Source: Candidatus Brocadia sapporoensis
Lineage (GTDB): Bacteria > Planctomycetota > Brocadiia > Brocadiales > Brocadiaceae
NCBI RefSeq assembly: GCF_001753675.2
Contig: NZ_MJUW02000122.1
Span: 38,089-102,088 of the forward strand
Reading direction: 5' to 3'
DNA length: 64,000 nucleotides
Part shown: positions 48,509 to 57,588 of the stretch, in pieces
Layout: every line of letters begins with the position of its first letter
Position numbering within the stretch: the stretch's first letter is position 1
Notes under the pieces: model-generated
The model's database searches: none
Seen by the model: only the letters and a program-made list of their open reading frames with translations
What the model was told of the DNA's origin: nothing
Translations under genes and position numbers: made by a program

Positions 48509-50296
48509 TCAGGACTTGCCTTTAAAATTCACCGATATTTGCGGAAACGTGGGAATAAACACATATCTTTGCCTTCCTGTTCCTTGTTTTTCGGAAACCA
48601 GATCACGATCTTTTGATAAACTAAACAAATATTGGATAAGTGCGTCTAATTGGCTGTCAGTAAACTTGTCAAAGGCAGGCATCTTATTCCGGGTTCCGTA
48701 GAATTTTGGATCCGCCGGGTTCCTGATAAACTCCTTTAACCACGTCTCAGATAAATACTCCGTCAGGTTGGGTGCCATCTTTTTCAGATCTTTATTGCCC
48801 ATGGGATGACACACAACGCAATTTCCTTTTAATACAAGTTCTTTTCCTCTCTCAACTCGTTCGGCATTCTGATTGATCAAGCCTGCTGACTGGCTTAACA
48901 GGAATTCCGCCATATCCAGGAGCGATTCATCCGGGAGTTTTACGGGAGGCATCATCCCTGATTCCTTGAAATATTTTTTATCCTTGGGATTTTTCAACAA
49001 CCCCACAATCCATTCTCTCGATCCAAAATTCGTAAAATCAGGCCCGTTTTCACCACCTTCACCCCTGAGCATGTGGCAACCATTACAGCTTTCTTTAAAT
49101 ATCTTCTCGCCAAGGGTAATGGGATCATGAAGGAAAATCGACAGTGCTCCAGTTGGAGGAATTCCTTTGTCCGCCAATTTTATCGCTCTTGCAGCCTGTT
49201 TCTCTGCCTCTTCGCGCTGCTGGATGATATGGATATCCTTGCTGTCATGATGCATGGCGAGTAAGGTCAAAACAACAGCACCGGCCCATCCTGAAAATAT
49301 CGCAACAAAAAAAGGTATCCTTTTTGATGGATACCGGGAGATGTTTCTATCGATAAAGGGCAGTACAATTAAAAAAGCCAACGCAAGGGTAGGAATAATC
49401 ACGGTACCAACAATGAGATAGTTCCCCTGGCAATATTTTAATAGCTCAAACAGGAACAAAAAATACCATTCAGGCCTCGCAAGATAATTGGATGCAGGGT
49501 CTGCTGGCGCTTGCAGCTCGGCGCCTCCCGTCCAAAAGACAATTCCGGCAAGGACCGCGTATATGCCTAGCGCAAATACAACATCTTTGAATATCTGATC
49601 CGGCCAAAATGGGTCAACGTGATTTCTGATCACGTCTTCTTTCATTTTCCAATACGGGGTTACACCGTGTTTACGAAAAAGTGCTATATGGATGAAGAGG
49701 AAAAAAATAAGGGAGAGGGGTAATAAGAATACATGAAGGGTGTAAAAACGGGTAATGGTAAAGTTTCCATAATCAGAGCCACCCTGATGCAATATTTTGA
49801 TGTACTTTCCAATGAGTGGAACCGTGCCCATGATATTGGTGGCAACCTGCGTTGCCCAATATCCCTTTTGATCCCAGGGCAAAAGATAGCCTGTGAGACC
49901 AAAACCAGCCAGGAATAAAAGCAGGATAACACCGGAAATCCAATTCAGCTCACGGGGTTTTTTATAGGCGCCAAAGATAAAAACTTGGAACATATGCGCA
50001 ATGGCCACAACCATCATGGCGCTCGAGCCGAAATGGTGCAGGCCGCGCACAAACCATCCGAACGATGCCTTATGCTGAAGATAATAGACACTCCCCCATG
50101 CGGCCGTCGAGGATGGAGAATAATAACTTGCCATGAAAATACCGGTAGCAGCTTGCAATATGAAAAGGAATACCAATCCACTTCCGAAAATATATGACCA
50201 TTTGGCCCCACCATGCACCGGCTCATCCAGCATTACTTTCAATAGTTTGCTGAGTCCAGTTCTGTCTTCTATCCATTCACCTAACTTATTTGCCAT
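48509..50296 (-). CDS. cytochrome b6-type subunit fused to a diheme cytochrome c
   Basis: 595 residues. The cytochrome b part has haem ligands His87, His101, His188 and His203; the 14/15 spacing is that of cytochrome b6, not mitochondrial cytochrome b. The subunit IV-like part has ARPEWYFLFLFELLKY (PEWY at 275-278, the quinol site), and about eight helices in all. The C-terminal tail, on the positive side of the membrane, carries two CXXCH sites, CNGCH (404-408) and CVVCH (493-497). It therefore unites b6, subunit IV and a diheme cytochrome c. With the Rieske protein just upstream it forms a compact quinol:cytochrome c oxidoreductase, in anammox cells probably on the anammoxosome membrane. 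Confidence 0.93.
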   Translation of the reverse strand: MANKLGEWIEDRTGLSKLLKVMLDEPVHGGAKWSYIFGSGLVFLFILQAATGIFMASYYSPSSTAAWGSVYYLQHKASFGWFVRGLHHFGSSAMMVVAIAHMFQVFIFGAYKKPRELNWISGVILLLFLAGFGLTGYLLPWDQKGYWATQVATNIMGTVPLIGKYIKILHQGGSDYGNFTITRFYTLHVFLLPLSLIFFLFIHIALFRKHGVTPYWKMKEDVIRNHVDPFWPDQIFKDVVFALGIYAVLAGIVFWTGGAELQAPADPASNYLARPEWYFLFLFELLKYCQGNYLIVGTVIIPTLALAFLIVLPFIDRNISRYPSKRIPFFVAIFSGWAGAVVLTLLAMHHDSKDIHIIQQREEAEKQAARAIKLADKGIPPTGALSIFLHDPITLGEKIFKESCNGCHMLRGEGGENGPDFTNFGSREWIVGLLKNPKDKKYFKESGMMPPVKLPDESLLDMAEFLLSQSAGLINQNAERVERGKELVLKGNCVVCHPMGNKDLKKMAPNLTEYLSETWLKEFIRNPADPKFYGTRNKMPAFDKFTDSQLDALIQYLFSLSKDRDLVSEKQGTGRQRYVFIPTFPQISVNFKGKS

Positions 50297-50315
50297 AGAT
50301 CAGAATTACCTTTTT

Positions 50316-50804
50316 TTATATCAATTTGTTATAATTTACTAAGACGCTATTATTTTGAATTTTCGTGTCGTAACTGTAAAGGCCGCGCGGCGGGGGCCCT
50401 GATATTACCTTGCCGCTCATGTCAAAAACACCTCCGTGGCAAGGGCACAGGAATTGTTTTTCTTCTTCTCCCCAGTTGATACCACAGCCAAGATGCGGGC
50501 AATTTACAGAAAATACGTTTATAGAATTATCTTCCTTTCGCAGCACCCAAACAGACCCCATAACCAATCCTTCAAAAACATTCCATGCATCCATTTTTGA
50601 AGAGGTAACATTTATTTTTTTCGGAACACCTACGGGGAAGTCTTCCAGTTTGCCAAGGTTAATAAAATCCTCAGTTCCATATACCGTTTCTTTCAGCAAG
50701 GGGTGTATCCCCAATCCAACCAAGGGTGCTGCAATACCCGCTGCCAAAATCCCTCCCAAGCTATGTGATGCAATTTTCAGGAATCTTCTTCTGTTGTTTT
50801 CCAC
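50316..50804 (-). CDS. Rieske [2Fe-2S] protein of the bc complex
   Basis: 162 residues. The N-terminus MENNRRRFLKIA is a twin-arginine (Tat) motif with a following hydrophobic anchor. The Rieske domain has CPHLGC (102-107) and CPCHGG (120-125), supplying the two Cys and two His ligands plus the disulfide pair, and the PPPRGL turn. It is 19 bp upstream of the cytochrome b6-c gene and clearly its partner. Confidence 0.96.
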   Translation of the reverse strand: MENNRRRFLKIASHSLGGILAAGIAAPLVGLGIHPLLKETVYGTEDFINLGKLEDFPVGVPKKINVTSSKMDAWNVFEGLVMGSVWVLRKEDNSINVFSVNCPHLGCGINWGEEEKQFLCPCHGGVFDMSGKVISGPPPRGLYSYDTKIQNNSVLVNYNKLI

Positions 50805-50996
50805 CGTTTACCTCTTTTTCACTTCCGTTGGAACATTCGTTAAAATCTGCTTACCGGTTAAATTACTATTCATCCTTACTTTCGGTTCCCGGTATTGAAT
50901 TAAAAAGAGAAATTATATAGATATTTTCTGTAAAAATAAAGGGGATTTTCAAAAATCTTAAAGTTAAAAATAGCCGTAATAATATTTTTGTGATAA

Positions 50997-51557
50997 TTAA
51001 GTTAACGACAGATCAAAGGTAATCTCTACCTCATTTTTCACCTTGAGAGTTCCCAAAAAAGCCTTATAGGGTTTTATTCCATAGTCTTTTTGGGACAGTG
51101 CCACTTTTCCCTTGAGATCTTTTCCGGTGGTAGTTCTTGCATGAAACTCTACGGGACGTGTTACCCCGTGCAAGGTCAAATCTCCTTTCACGAGATAAGC
51201 GCCATCCTTTTCCTGTATATCCGTAGAACGGAAGTTAATGACCGGGTGCTTATCCGTGTGGAGCACTTCTTTGCACGTGGCTTCTTCAATATCTGTCTTG
51301 TCCTTTTCCTTCAGCATATCATACCGGTGTAGTCCGTCTTTCATAGCACATATTACTTTCAATGAACAAGCCTGAATTGTCGCTTCCACAGTTGATACGT
51401 GAATGCCTTCGGCCGGGACAGATAATTTAACTTGAAAATCAGTCACCTCAATCAGCAGATCGTGAGCAACTGCACTAAGAAAGCCCTCTTTGAATGTATA
51501 AACATGTAACTTTCCGGAACTCGCATTTACCTGATAGGTTCCCTCCGGTATTCTCAT
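50997..51557 (-). CDS. YceI-family protein
   Basis: 186 residues. The YceI lipocalin-like fold is visible from SGKLHVYTFKEGFLSAVAHD to the LTLHGVTRPVEF motif and a C-terminal KVKNEVEITFDL strand. These bind isoprenoid or amphiphilic molecules. No signal peptide is present, unlike most YceI, so it may be cytoplasmic. It lies 190 bp upstream of the Rieske gene on the same strand, but co-transcription is unproved. Confidence 0.9.
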   Translation of the reverse strand: MRIPEGTYQVNASSGKLHVYTFKEGFLSAVAHDLLIEVTDFQVKLSVPAEGIHVSTVEATIQACSLKVICAMKDGLHRYDMLKEKDKTDIEEATCKEVLHTDKHPVINFRSTDIQEKDGAYLVKGDLTLHGVTRPVEFHARTTTGKDLKGKVALSQKDYGIKPYKAFLGTLKVKNEVEITFDLSLT

Positions 51558-52104
51558 AGTTTCTCCCCGTTTTGACCAGATGATTATATCCTATAACGCA
51601 GCATAGCCGCCCAAATCTCCCTCTTATGGGGCAAAAAGTGGTGTAAAAGACTTACTAAAAAGTTTTACACGATGATGTTATATCCGTCTTTTAAAAGAAT
51701 TTCCGATAGTATTCCAATTTTTTCCCACAATGTCAACCTGCAAAAATAATATCGATTGAGTTAACGCCTGTCCGAAAAGCGACATCCAGTTATGTACCTT
51801 TCTATCAGAAATCTTCCGCCTTTTGACAGCATTACAAGACTGCACAAGAGACTATTGTCGTGTTATCTTGTAAAATTTTTAGCAGGCTTTATTACAACCC
51901 CCGCAGTTTCTCCGTTTTTAATGAAGATTCAAAAGGGTTGTCTGTTCTTTTTTTAAGGAGAATTGGTTGCGGCTTTGCGGCGTTACGTCGTTTTCAAACA
52001 AGAACGGTTATTTACCATGGGTTTTTTGATTGATTGTCTGCACCTTTTTTGTTTCAATTTTCGTGTTAACATATGAGCACATTCTTAAAATTTTTACTTA
52101 GCCT
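51558..52104. other. 547-bp divergent spacer
   Basis: Between yceI (leftward) and truA (rightward). It contains one GGTGTAAAA repeat copy (51640-51682). No gene was recognised. Confidence 0.4.
51640..51682 (+). repeat. intergenic GGTGTAAAA repeat, copy 2
   Basis: GGTGTAAAAGACTTAC, an A run, then GTTTTACACGATG. The arms GTGTAAAA and TTTTACAC form an 8-bp stem. Most positions of about 45 match copy 1 at 48042. Confidence 0.6.
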
Positions 52105-52839
52105 ATGCGTAACATAAGGCTTCTGATAGAATACGAAGGTACGCAATATGCGGGCTGGCAATGGCAGAAGAATCAGAAAACCATCCAGGAAACCCTTTCA
52201 AAGGCGGTAGAGCGCGTCGTTCAGGAACCGGTTAAAATGTATGGTTCCAGCCGGACGGATTCAGGGGTACATGCCTTAGGTCAGGTGGCTAATTTTAAAA
52301 CCACCTCGGCTATTCCACCAGAACAACTGATTCGTGCCATAAATTTTTATCTCCCCCATGACATTACCGTAAAAGATGCGGCGGATGTTATGGAGTCTTT
52401 TCACGCCCGATACGATGCACAATCAAAGATTTATCGATATACGCTTCTTAACGACTGGATAAGAACCTCGCTCAATCGCAATTTTTGCCATGTATGCGGC
52501 CTTTTGCTCAATACAGACAAGATGCTCGATGCCGCTCAATACCTCATCGGCACTCATGATTTTACCTCCTTTACCACGAGGGCACTTCAGGAAAGGAACC
52601 GGATACGTACGATAAAAAGGTTAGAGATTGCGAAAGAGGGGAAATATATCCTCTTTACTGTCGAGGCTGACGGATTTCTGTATAATATGGTAAGGACCAT
52701 GGTAGGCACTCTTATCGAGGTAGGAAGGGGGAAGATTATGACAGAAAACGTCAGGGATATTTTAGCTGCAAGAAACAGGAACCTCGCGGGCCCTACGGCC
52801 CCCGCAAAGGGCCTGTGCCTCATAGAAGTGAAATATTAA
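52105..52839 (+). CDS. truA: tRNA pseudouridine(38-40) synthase TruA
   Basis: 244 residues, full length. It converts U38-U40 of the tRNA anticodon arm to pseudouridine. The catalytic Asp lies in SSRTDSGVHALGQVANF (about residue 53). FHARYDAQSKIYRYTL and the C-terminal VEADGFLYNMVRTMVG block are typical. Monocistronic in appearance, with a weak ribosome site. Confidence 0.96.
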   Translation: MRNIRLLIEYEGTQYAGWQWQKNQKTIQETLSKAVERVVQEPVKMYGSSRTDSGVHALGQVANFKTTSAIPPEQLIRAINFYLPHDITVKDAADVMESFHARYDAQSKIYRYTLLNDWIRTSLNRNFCHVCGLLLNTDKMLDAAQYLIGTHDFTSFTTRALQERNRIRTIKRLEIAKEGKYILFTVEADGFLYNMVRTMVGTLIEVGRGKIMTENVRDILAARNRNLAGPTAPAKGLCLIEVKY

Positions 52840-53358
52840 TAGGGCACACAAAGAGAGCCTCTGTTACAAATAATGTTACGTAGCCGGCAATATCCTGAGC
52901 TAATTGCAATACAAAACATTCGTTAAGACAAAGATTTCTTGTCGCATCTACGAAAAAGGACCGGCGCCGGGTAAAAAACTATGAAGGGTCAATCCCAGTC
53001 CGGACTGAGAAACAAAAAATATTACGCGAAATTTTCTGCTATTCGTTGGGAATATCAAATCACGGAAGCTCGTGCGGGATGCCGTGGGGTTATTTCGCTG
53101 CTATGCTCAATTTCCATCCGAAACCGCAGCATTACCTGAAATGCTTGCCGTGGTTGGCGGTCTGATCAGTAGCCATTCTGGCAGGAAGGGCTTCCTGGTG
53201 TCATGATGACGGATACCCGCCGTTTTGGTATCCCTATTATTACCCGCAGGACGACACTCCGAAAAAAATTGATTACGACCGACCGGCGTATGTAGCAAGT
53301 GTTCTGGAAAAGGTTGCGGCAGCCCTTGCGGGTTGCAGGCATGAAGGTGAGTAACCGT
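52840..53358. other. 519-bp spacer with a possible decayed reading frame
   Basis: The plus-strand reading DDGYPPFWYPYYYPQDD continues to VLEKVAAALAG and ends at a stop (53352-53354). It has coding-like composition, but no start; upstream it meets a TGA (about 53160) next to a shifted frame beginning MLAVVGGLIS. This could be the end of a small exported Tyr/Pro-rich protein broken by a frameshift, or chance. Otherwise nothing was recognised. Confidence 0.3.
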
Positions 53359-54702
53359 TTAACTTACCCCGACTTCACATGTTTCATGTTGTGGAAGATT
53401 TGCCGGGGTTTTCCTTCCCCGTAACATCTCTAAAAAACCCTCAATCCGCGTGGAAAATTGACCTGGCATATAATTGTGATCATCGACACAATCACCGTCG
53501 AGACTGAGAAGCGGGTATCCAATCCTGTTCAACTCTCTTTTTAGCGTAGGCACAGCGGCGTTGTTTCGTCTGCAGCCCCAGGATGAGAATACCACGATAC
53601 CATCGACCTGATACTCCCTGGCAAGCTTCTTCGTCACCTCAATACGCCGCTCCAGTGGACCATTATAATGATTGGTGATAAGTTTCTTTGCAAGACTTTC
53701 ATAGGGTTTTTTTGGATCGAGCTTATCCCAGTACACGCTATTGGTTTCCTCAAAAACAATCCTGACCCCCTGTTCTTCCTCTAATTTTGTCAGGAAATCG
53801 ATTTTGAAATAAGGTTTTAATTCTAACCAGAGGATTTTGATTATATCTTTTTCAGCGACAGGGTTTCTATTCTTCTTTTTTTCTTCGATTTTTTCTCGTA
53901 ATTCGGTAGCAAGGGCAGAGAAAAATTCTACAGATAATTTGGAGCCAATTAACAAATATGCCGGAAACATGAACCCTAATGCCTTGCTGCCAGGAAGGGG
54001 ACAAAATGAATCTTTTCTCAATGCATTGATTTCAAGCATCTTCTCCCGCACCTGATTTGAGTAATCAATGGCCTCTTCAAACGCGGCTTGTTCCATCTTT
54101 CTTCCCGTAATCTCCTCAAGGCGATGAACAAAATCTTCAAGCTGTTTCGCAAGATACTGAACAGAATAATCGTCTGCCTCGTAGGGAACATCAATGACAA
54201 TGGTCTCTTTTCCCGTTACCGACTCGCATATCTTCATTGTCTTGGTGTTGTTATCGCAGAGCGTTGTCGTGGCAGCCTGGAGGATGTTCTTGGGAAAGAG
54301 ATTTCTGAATGTATGTCCGATTGCGGAACGGTGAAAGGTGCAAATATCCGTGGGAACCCCGTACGATTCAGCCTCCATGAGCCCCCGGGAGCTTTGCCCG
54401 ATACTTGCAAAAAGCGCTGCGCCGATTTCCAGACAAAACGGATACAGCCCCATAGCAAACAGGATTTCGGAAGGAATAAACATGGTTGTCCAAACAGTTC
54501 GTTTCGGGTTGGCATACACGTTGTGGAGATGCTTTACACCGACACGAGACTGAACGCGCAGGGAAACCAGCTCCTTCTTTTTATTGCCTCGGCAGAAGAA
54601 ATAATATATTCGCAGAAACCGTAAAAGCTCACGAAACAATAGTGGAGAAAAACGACGGCGTATTGGTTCAATCCACTCCTTATATTTACGAATTGATAGC
54701 AT
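53359..54702 (-). CDS. HgdB/double-cubane-type 2-hydroxyacyl-CoA dehydratase family protein
   Basis: 447 residues, COG1775-like. Cluster-ligand candidates are Cys121 (TDICTFHR), Cys149 (TLCDNN) and Cys377 (SSWGCRRN); Cys90, 159, 234 and 405 are also present. Family members carry a [4Fe-4S] or an [8Fe-9S] double-cubane cluster and perform low-potential two-electron chemistry after ATP-driven electron injection from an activase. The activase is the gene just upstream (7 bp). No CoA-ligase or acyl-CoA pathway genes are nearby, so the substrate is open. Double-cubane relatives reduce small molecules in vitro, including hydrazine. Confidence 0.8.
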   Translation of the reverse strand: MLSIRKYKEWIEPIRRRFSPLLFRELLRFLRIYYFFCRGNKKKELVSLRVQSRVGVKHLHNVYANPKRTVWTTMFIPSEILFAMGLYPFCLEIGAALFASIGQSSRGLMEAESYGVPTDICTFHRSAIGHTFRNLFPKNILQAATTTLCDNNTKTMKICESVTGKETIVIDVPYEADDYSVQYLAKQLEDFVHRLEEITGRKMEQAAFEEAIDYSNQVREKMLEINALRKDSFCPLPGSKALGFMFPAYLLIGSKLSVEFFSALATELREKIEEKKKNRNPVAEKDIIKILWLELKPYFKIDFLTKLEEEQGVRIVFEETNSVYWDKLDPKKPYESLAKKLITNHYNGPLERRIEVTKKLAREYQVDGIVVFSSWGCRRNNAAVPTLKRELNRIGYPLLSLDGDCVDDHNYMPGQFSTRIEGFLEMLRGRKTPANLPQHETCEVGVS

Positions 54703-54709
54703 GTTTTCC

Positions 54710-56641
54710 TTATTCTTTCCTGGAAGTACGGGTTAATTGTTCAAGAAATGCTTCCACCCTGGTTTTAATCTGACCTTCGCTGCTCAGGCTATAATCACAA
54801 GTGAGATGAAGAAGAGGGATATTTTTCTCATGGAACGTCTTTTTTATGATAGGATAATCTAAAAGGTTATGATCACAAAATTTGAGCGTGTGATAAATTG
54901 CCCCATGAATTGATTTCTCCTGCATTGTGGTCAGCACATTGTTCATCCTGTCGAAGATATTAACCATCCTTGAACACGGAGATCGCAAGATATATCTCCT
55001 GGCAATTGACAGGATGGGATCATCGCTGATATGGATTTGGGCATCGAAGTAACGGCTGCCATTGCATAGATCCTCTGCAATTACCTTTGAGCCAGCATCT
55101 TCGATAATTTTCATAATCTTTTCATTTTCCATAATACTTCCCCAGATGAAAAGCCTGGGTACATTTCGTGTATCACATATGCCTTCCCTTTGCTTCATCA
55201 GATGGGTTAAATAGGACTGGAATTTTTCTGGCACAGCGTTAACACCCTTTTTTAACAGGGAAAAGATCTCGTAGCCAGATTGTCCAAGATACCCACTCCA
55301 GTACTTTTGCAAAAACATCCTGACCTTTTCCCGCACCGCATTATACAAGGTAATGCTCTGGTTAATATCGTCCGGATTAATTTTAAGCGCGAAAAAAGTT
55401 TCTAGTTTTTCCTTAAAGTTTTTGAGCAGATTCGCATAATAAAAAACCGCGGCGTCATCGGTATTTTTTGGAATATCCAGGATATAGTTAAATGACTTTT
55501 TCCCATTATCCAGCTTTACCCATGCGTCATACAGCCGCCGCATACCGTCACACGAATTGACAAATACCATTCCTTTAAAATCTTCCAGCTTACCATGGAT
55601 TTTTTGATCAGCCACGGCTTTGATATAAGAGCAGATATTGCTGCACAGCATTTCATTTGCAGCACTCGATTCCTGCTCTGAACCCTTGATTCTGACCGGA
55701 TGGAATCCGGCGGCGCGAATAAGTTCCACTGGAGTGTAGGAGCAGAAATACCCGATTTTCGGCAAGGTGTGGTCATCTGCGGAAAATTCTGTTACGAAAG
55801 CATCATCCCTTGTGCTTCCCAAGACAGAAACGGACATCGATGCCGGCGTATGGATCTTTGCCTGCGTCTTTTCCAGGGCAATCAATGCCGCCCCAAGCGC
55901 TCCATTGATTTGTGGTTCTTCTGAAATCTTGATTTTACAACCCAGATTCTTTTCCAGCTCTGCTACAACACCGATATTCTTTGCCACACCACCGGTCATG
56001 ACAATCTCTTCCTCCAGCCCAATCCTCTTGAGCTGTGCCGTGATACGTTTGGCAATTGAGATATGTAAACCTCTGCAAATGTCTGCTGTTCTGTGATCTG
56101 CGCCAATCAGGGATACCACTTCAGATTCTGCAAATACCGTGCATAGGCTACTGACAGAAACACTCTCCTTTCCATTCAGTGAAATCGGACCCATTTCTTC
56201 CAGGTCGATCTCCAGGGTTCTGGCCATAACCTCAAGAAACCGGCCCGTACCGGCAGCACACTTGTCGTTCATAACAAAGTCGAGAACATTTCCATTCGCA
56301 TCGACTTTAATGACCTTGCTATCTTGTCCGCCAATGTCAATGATCGTTCTCGCCTTGGGGAAGTAATAATTTGCTCCCTTGGCATGACAGGTTATCTCTG
56401 TTACCACTTCATTGGCAAACGGCACCTTGATGCGCCCGTATCCGGTAGCGACGATATAGTTGATGTCGCGCTCAGAAAGTTTCTGTTCCGTAAGTATCTG
56501 CTGAAAAATTTTATCCGCAGCCTTTTTACTGCTGGCGCCAGTTGGTATGATGATTGATAAAAGAATTTCTTTCTTCTCGTTTATCAGAACGCCATTGGTT
56601 GACATAGAACCAATATCAATTCCTATCGTGTACATTCTCAA
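54710..56641 (-). CDS. activase (BadF/BcrA type) fused to an HgdB-like dehydratase domain
   Basis: 643 residues. Residues 1-270 form the ASKHA ATPase of HgdC type: GIDIGSMSTNG, IDIGGQDSKVI, and the two cysteines that bridge a dimer-shared [4Fe-4S] cluster, Cys128 in NDKCAAGTGRF and Cys167 in SLCTVFAESE. Residues about 290-643 form an HgdB-like dehydratase domain with cluster cysteine candidates in SNICSYIK, VNSCDGMRR and LKFCDHN. ATP hydrolysis would drive an electron to the dehydratase cluster. The fused layout means the two genes encode one activase and two HgdB-type subunits. Confidence 0.88.
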   Translation of the reverse strand: MRMYTIGIDIGSMSTNGVLINEKKEILLSIIIPTGASSKKAADKIFQQILTEQKLSERDINYIVATGYGRIKVPFANEVVTEITCHAKGANYYFPKARTIIDIGGQDSKVIKVDANGNVLDFVMNDKCAAGTGRFLEVMARTLEIDLEEMGPISLNGKESVSVSSLCTVFAESEVVSLIGADHRTADICRGLHISIAKRITAQLKRIGLEEEIVMTGGVAKNIGVVAELEKNLGCKIKISEEPQINGALGAALIALEKTQAKIHTPASMSVSVLGSTRDDAFVTEFSADDHTLPKIGYFCSYTPVELIRAAGFHPVRIKGSEQESSAANEMLCSNICSYIKAVADQKIHGKLEDFKGMVFVNSCDGMRRLYDAWVKLDNGKKSFNYILDIPKNTDDAAVFYYANLLKNFKEKLETFFALKINPDDINQSITLYNAVREKVRMFLQKYWSGYLGQSGYEIFSLLKKGVNAVPEKFQSYLTHLMKQREGICDTRNVPRLFIWGSIMENEKIMKIIEDAGSKVIAEDLCNGSRYFDAQIHISDDPILSIARRYILRSPCSRMVNIFDRMNNVLTTMQEKSIHGAIYHTLKFCDHNLLDYPIIKKTFHEKNIPLLHLTCDYSLSSEGQIKTRVEAFLEQLTRTSRKE

Positions 56642-56845
56642 AAATCTCCTTTTGGTATTTTAGCCGGACATAGACTCAAATATCGTAGTATTCTATCTTC
56701 ATAAAATCTGGAAAACAATAAGAATCAGGGTGACAATTCGAATTCTAAGAATTTTACGGTTGCTGGTACCGCCCCTGCTGGTATGATAAAAGTGATTGTC
56801 TCTTACCGTTGGTTTTTGTATGGAAGATGCTTGTTTTATAGATAC

Positions 56846-57235
56846 CTACTCAGGATCAGGTTTTGGTGGAATCATGCTCATCCAGATATTAAACACAAAC
56901 AGGCCAACAGATACCACGAGCATACCTGCAAAAATTTCTGCAAGTGGATGGATCGTCCGGAAGCACACCAGTCCCACTAGACCAACGTTTGCAAGATAGA
57001 ATTGAAGGGTGCCTATTTGAGGGTAAGCTAGCGGTGTTCCTGAAAATCTTGGCAAAATGTGATATCCAACGCCAAAGATCATCATCGACATCCACCCAAG
57101 AAGGTTGAGATGGACATGGCTGAAGAGTAATTGTGCCGGATAGCTTCTCATAGAAATCATGATGATGCCGAGGATAACAGCAATGAAAAAGTAAATCAGG
57201 CTTGCGCGCACAAAATTCTTTGATAGAGGGCTCAT
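56846..57235 (-). CDS. small haem-copper-oxidase subunit I-like membrane protein
   Basis: 129 residues, four transmembrane helices. SHVHLNLLGWMSMMIFGVGYH (split His40/His42 and His59) matches the helix II region of cbb3-type/NorB haem-copper oxidases, where a His binds the low-spin haem. The other catalytic helices are missing, so it cannot be an oxidase by itself. Single-domain relatives are annotated as cbb3-type subunit I. A b-haem-binding or electron-transfer role is possible. It is 204 bp upstream of the activase gene on the same strand. Confidence 0.75.
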   Translation of the reverse strand: MSPLSKNFVRASLIYFFIAVILGIIMISMRSYPAQLLFSHVHLNLLGWMSMMIFGVGYHILPRFSGTPLAYPQIGTLQFYLANVGLVGLVCFRTIHPLAEIFAGMLVVSVGLFVFNIWMSMIPPKPDPE

Positions 57236-57588
57236 AGATCTAAAATCTCCTTAGCAAATAAAATCATAATACCAAAAAAACTCAATAATACGTCAAAAAG
57301 ATTAAAATATAGAAAAAATATAAATTGTCAACCAAAAAATTATCGGATAAGAGCATGACAAGTCCCTGACCCGCTACGTTTTTTATAACTGATCAGGTGC
57401 ATGATAATTTCAGGGATTTGTGTTGACTTAAAAGTTGATTATTTTAATAATATGCCTTCGCTAAAAATATTAAAAAATCATTAATTGATACAGCGATGAT
57501 GGGAATGGCAAAAGACGACAAGCCATACCGAAGGGTATGAATATTCTGTCGATTTGGTAAATTCACAAACTAGTGCAAAGGAGATATT
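57236..57588. other. 353-bp divergent promoter region
   Basis: AT-rich, between the haem-copper-like gene and the cNMP-binding gene. It contains a plausible sigma70 promoter (57423-57453). No reading frame was seen. Confidence 0.4.
57423..57453 (+). promoter_or_regulatory. putative promoter of cNMP-binding gene
   Basis: TTGACT (57423-57428), then TAATAA (57445-57450, 16-bp spacer) or TAATAT (57448-57453, 19-bp). Transcription would begin near 57460, giving a leader of about 130 nt. Sequence match only. Confidence 0.35.
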
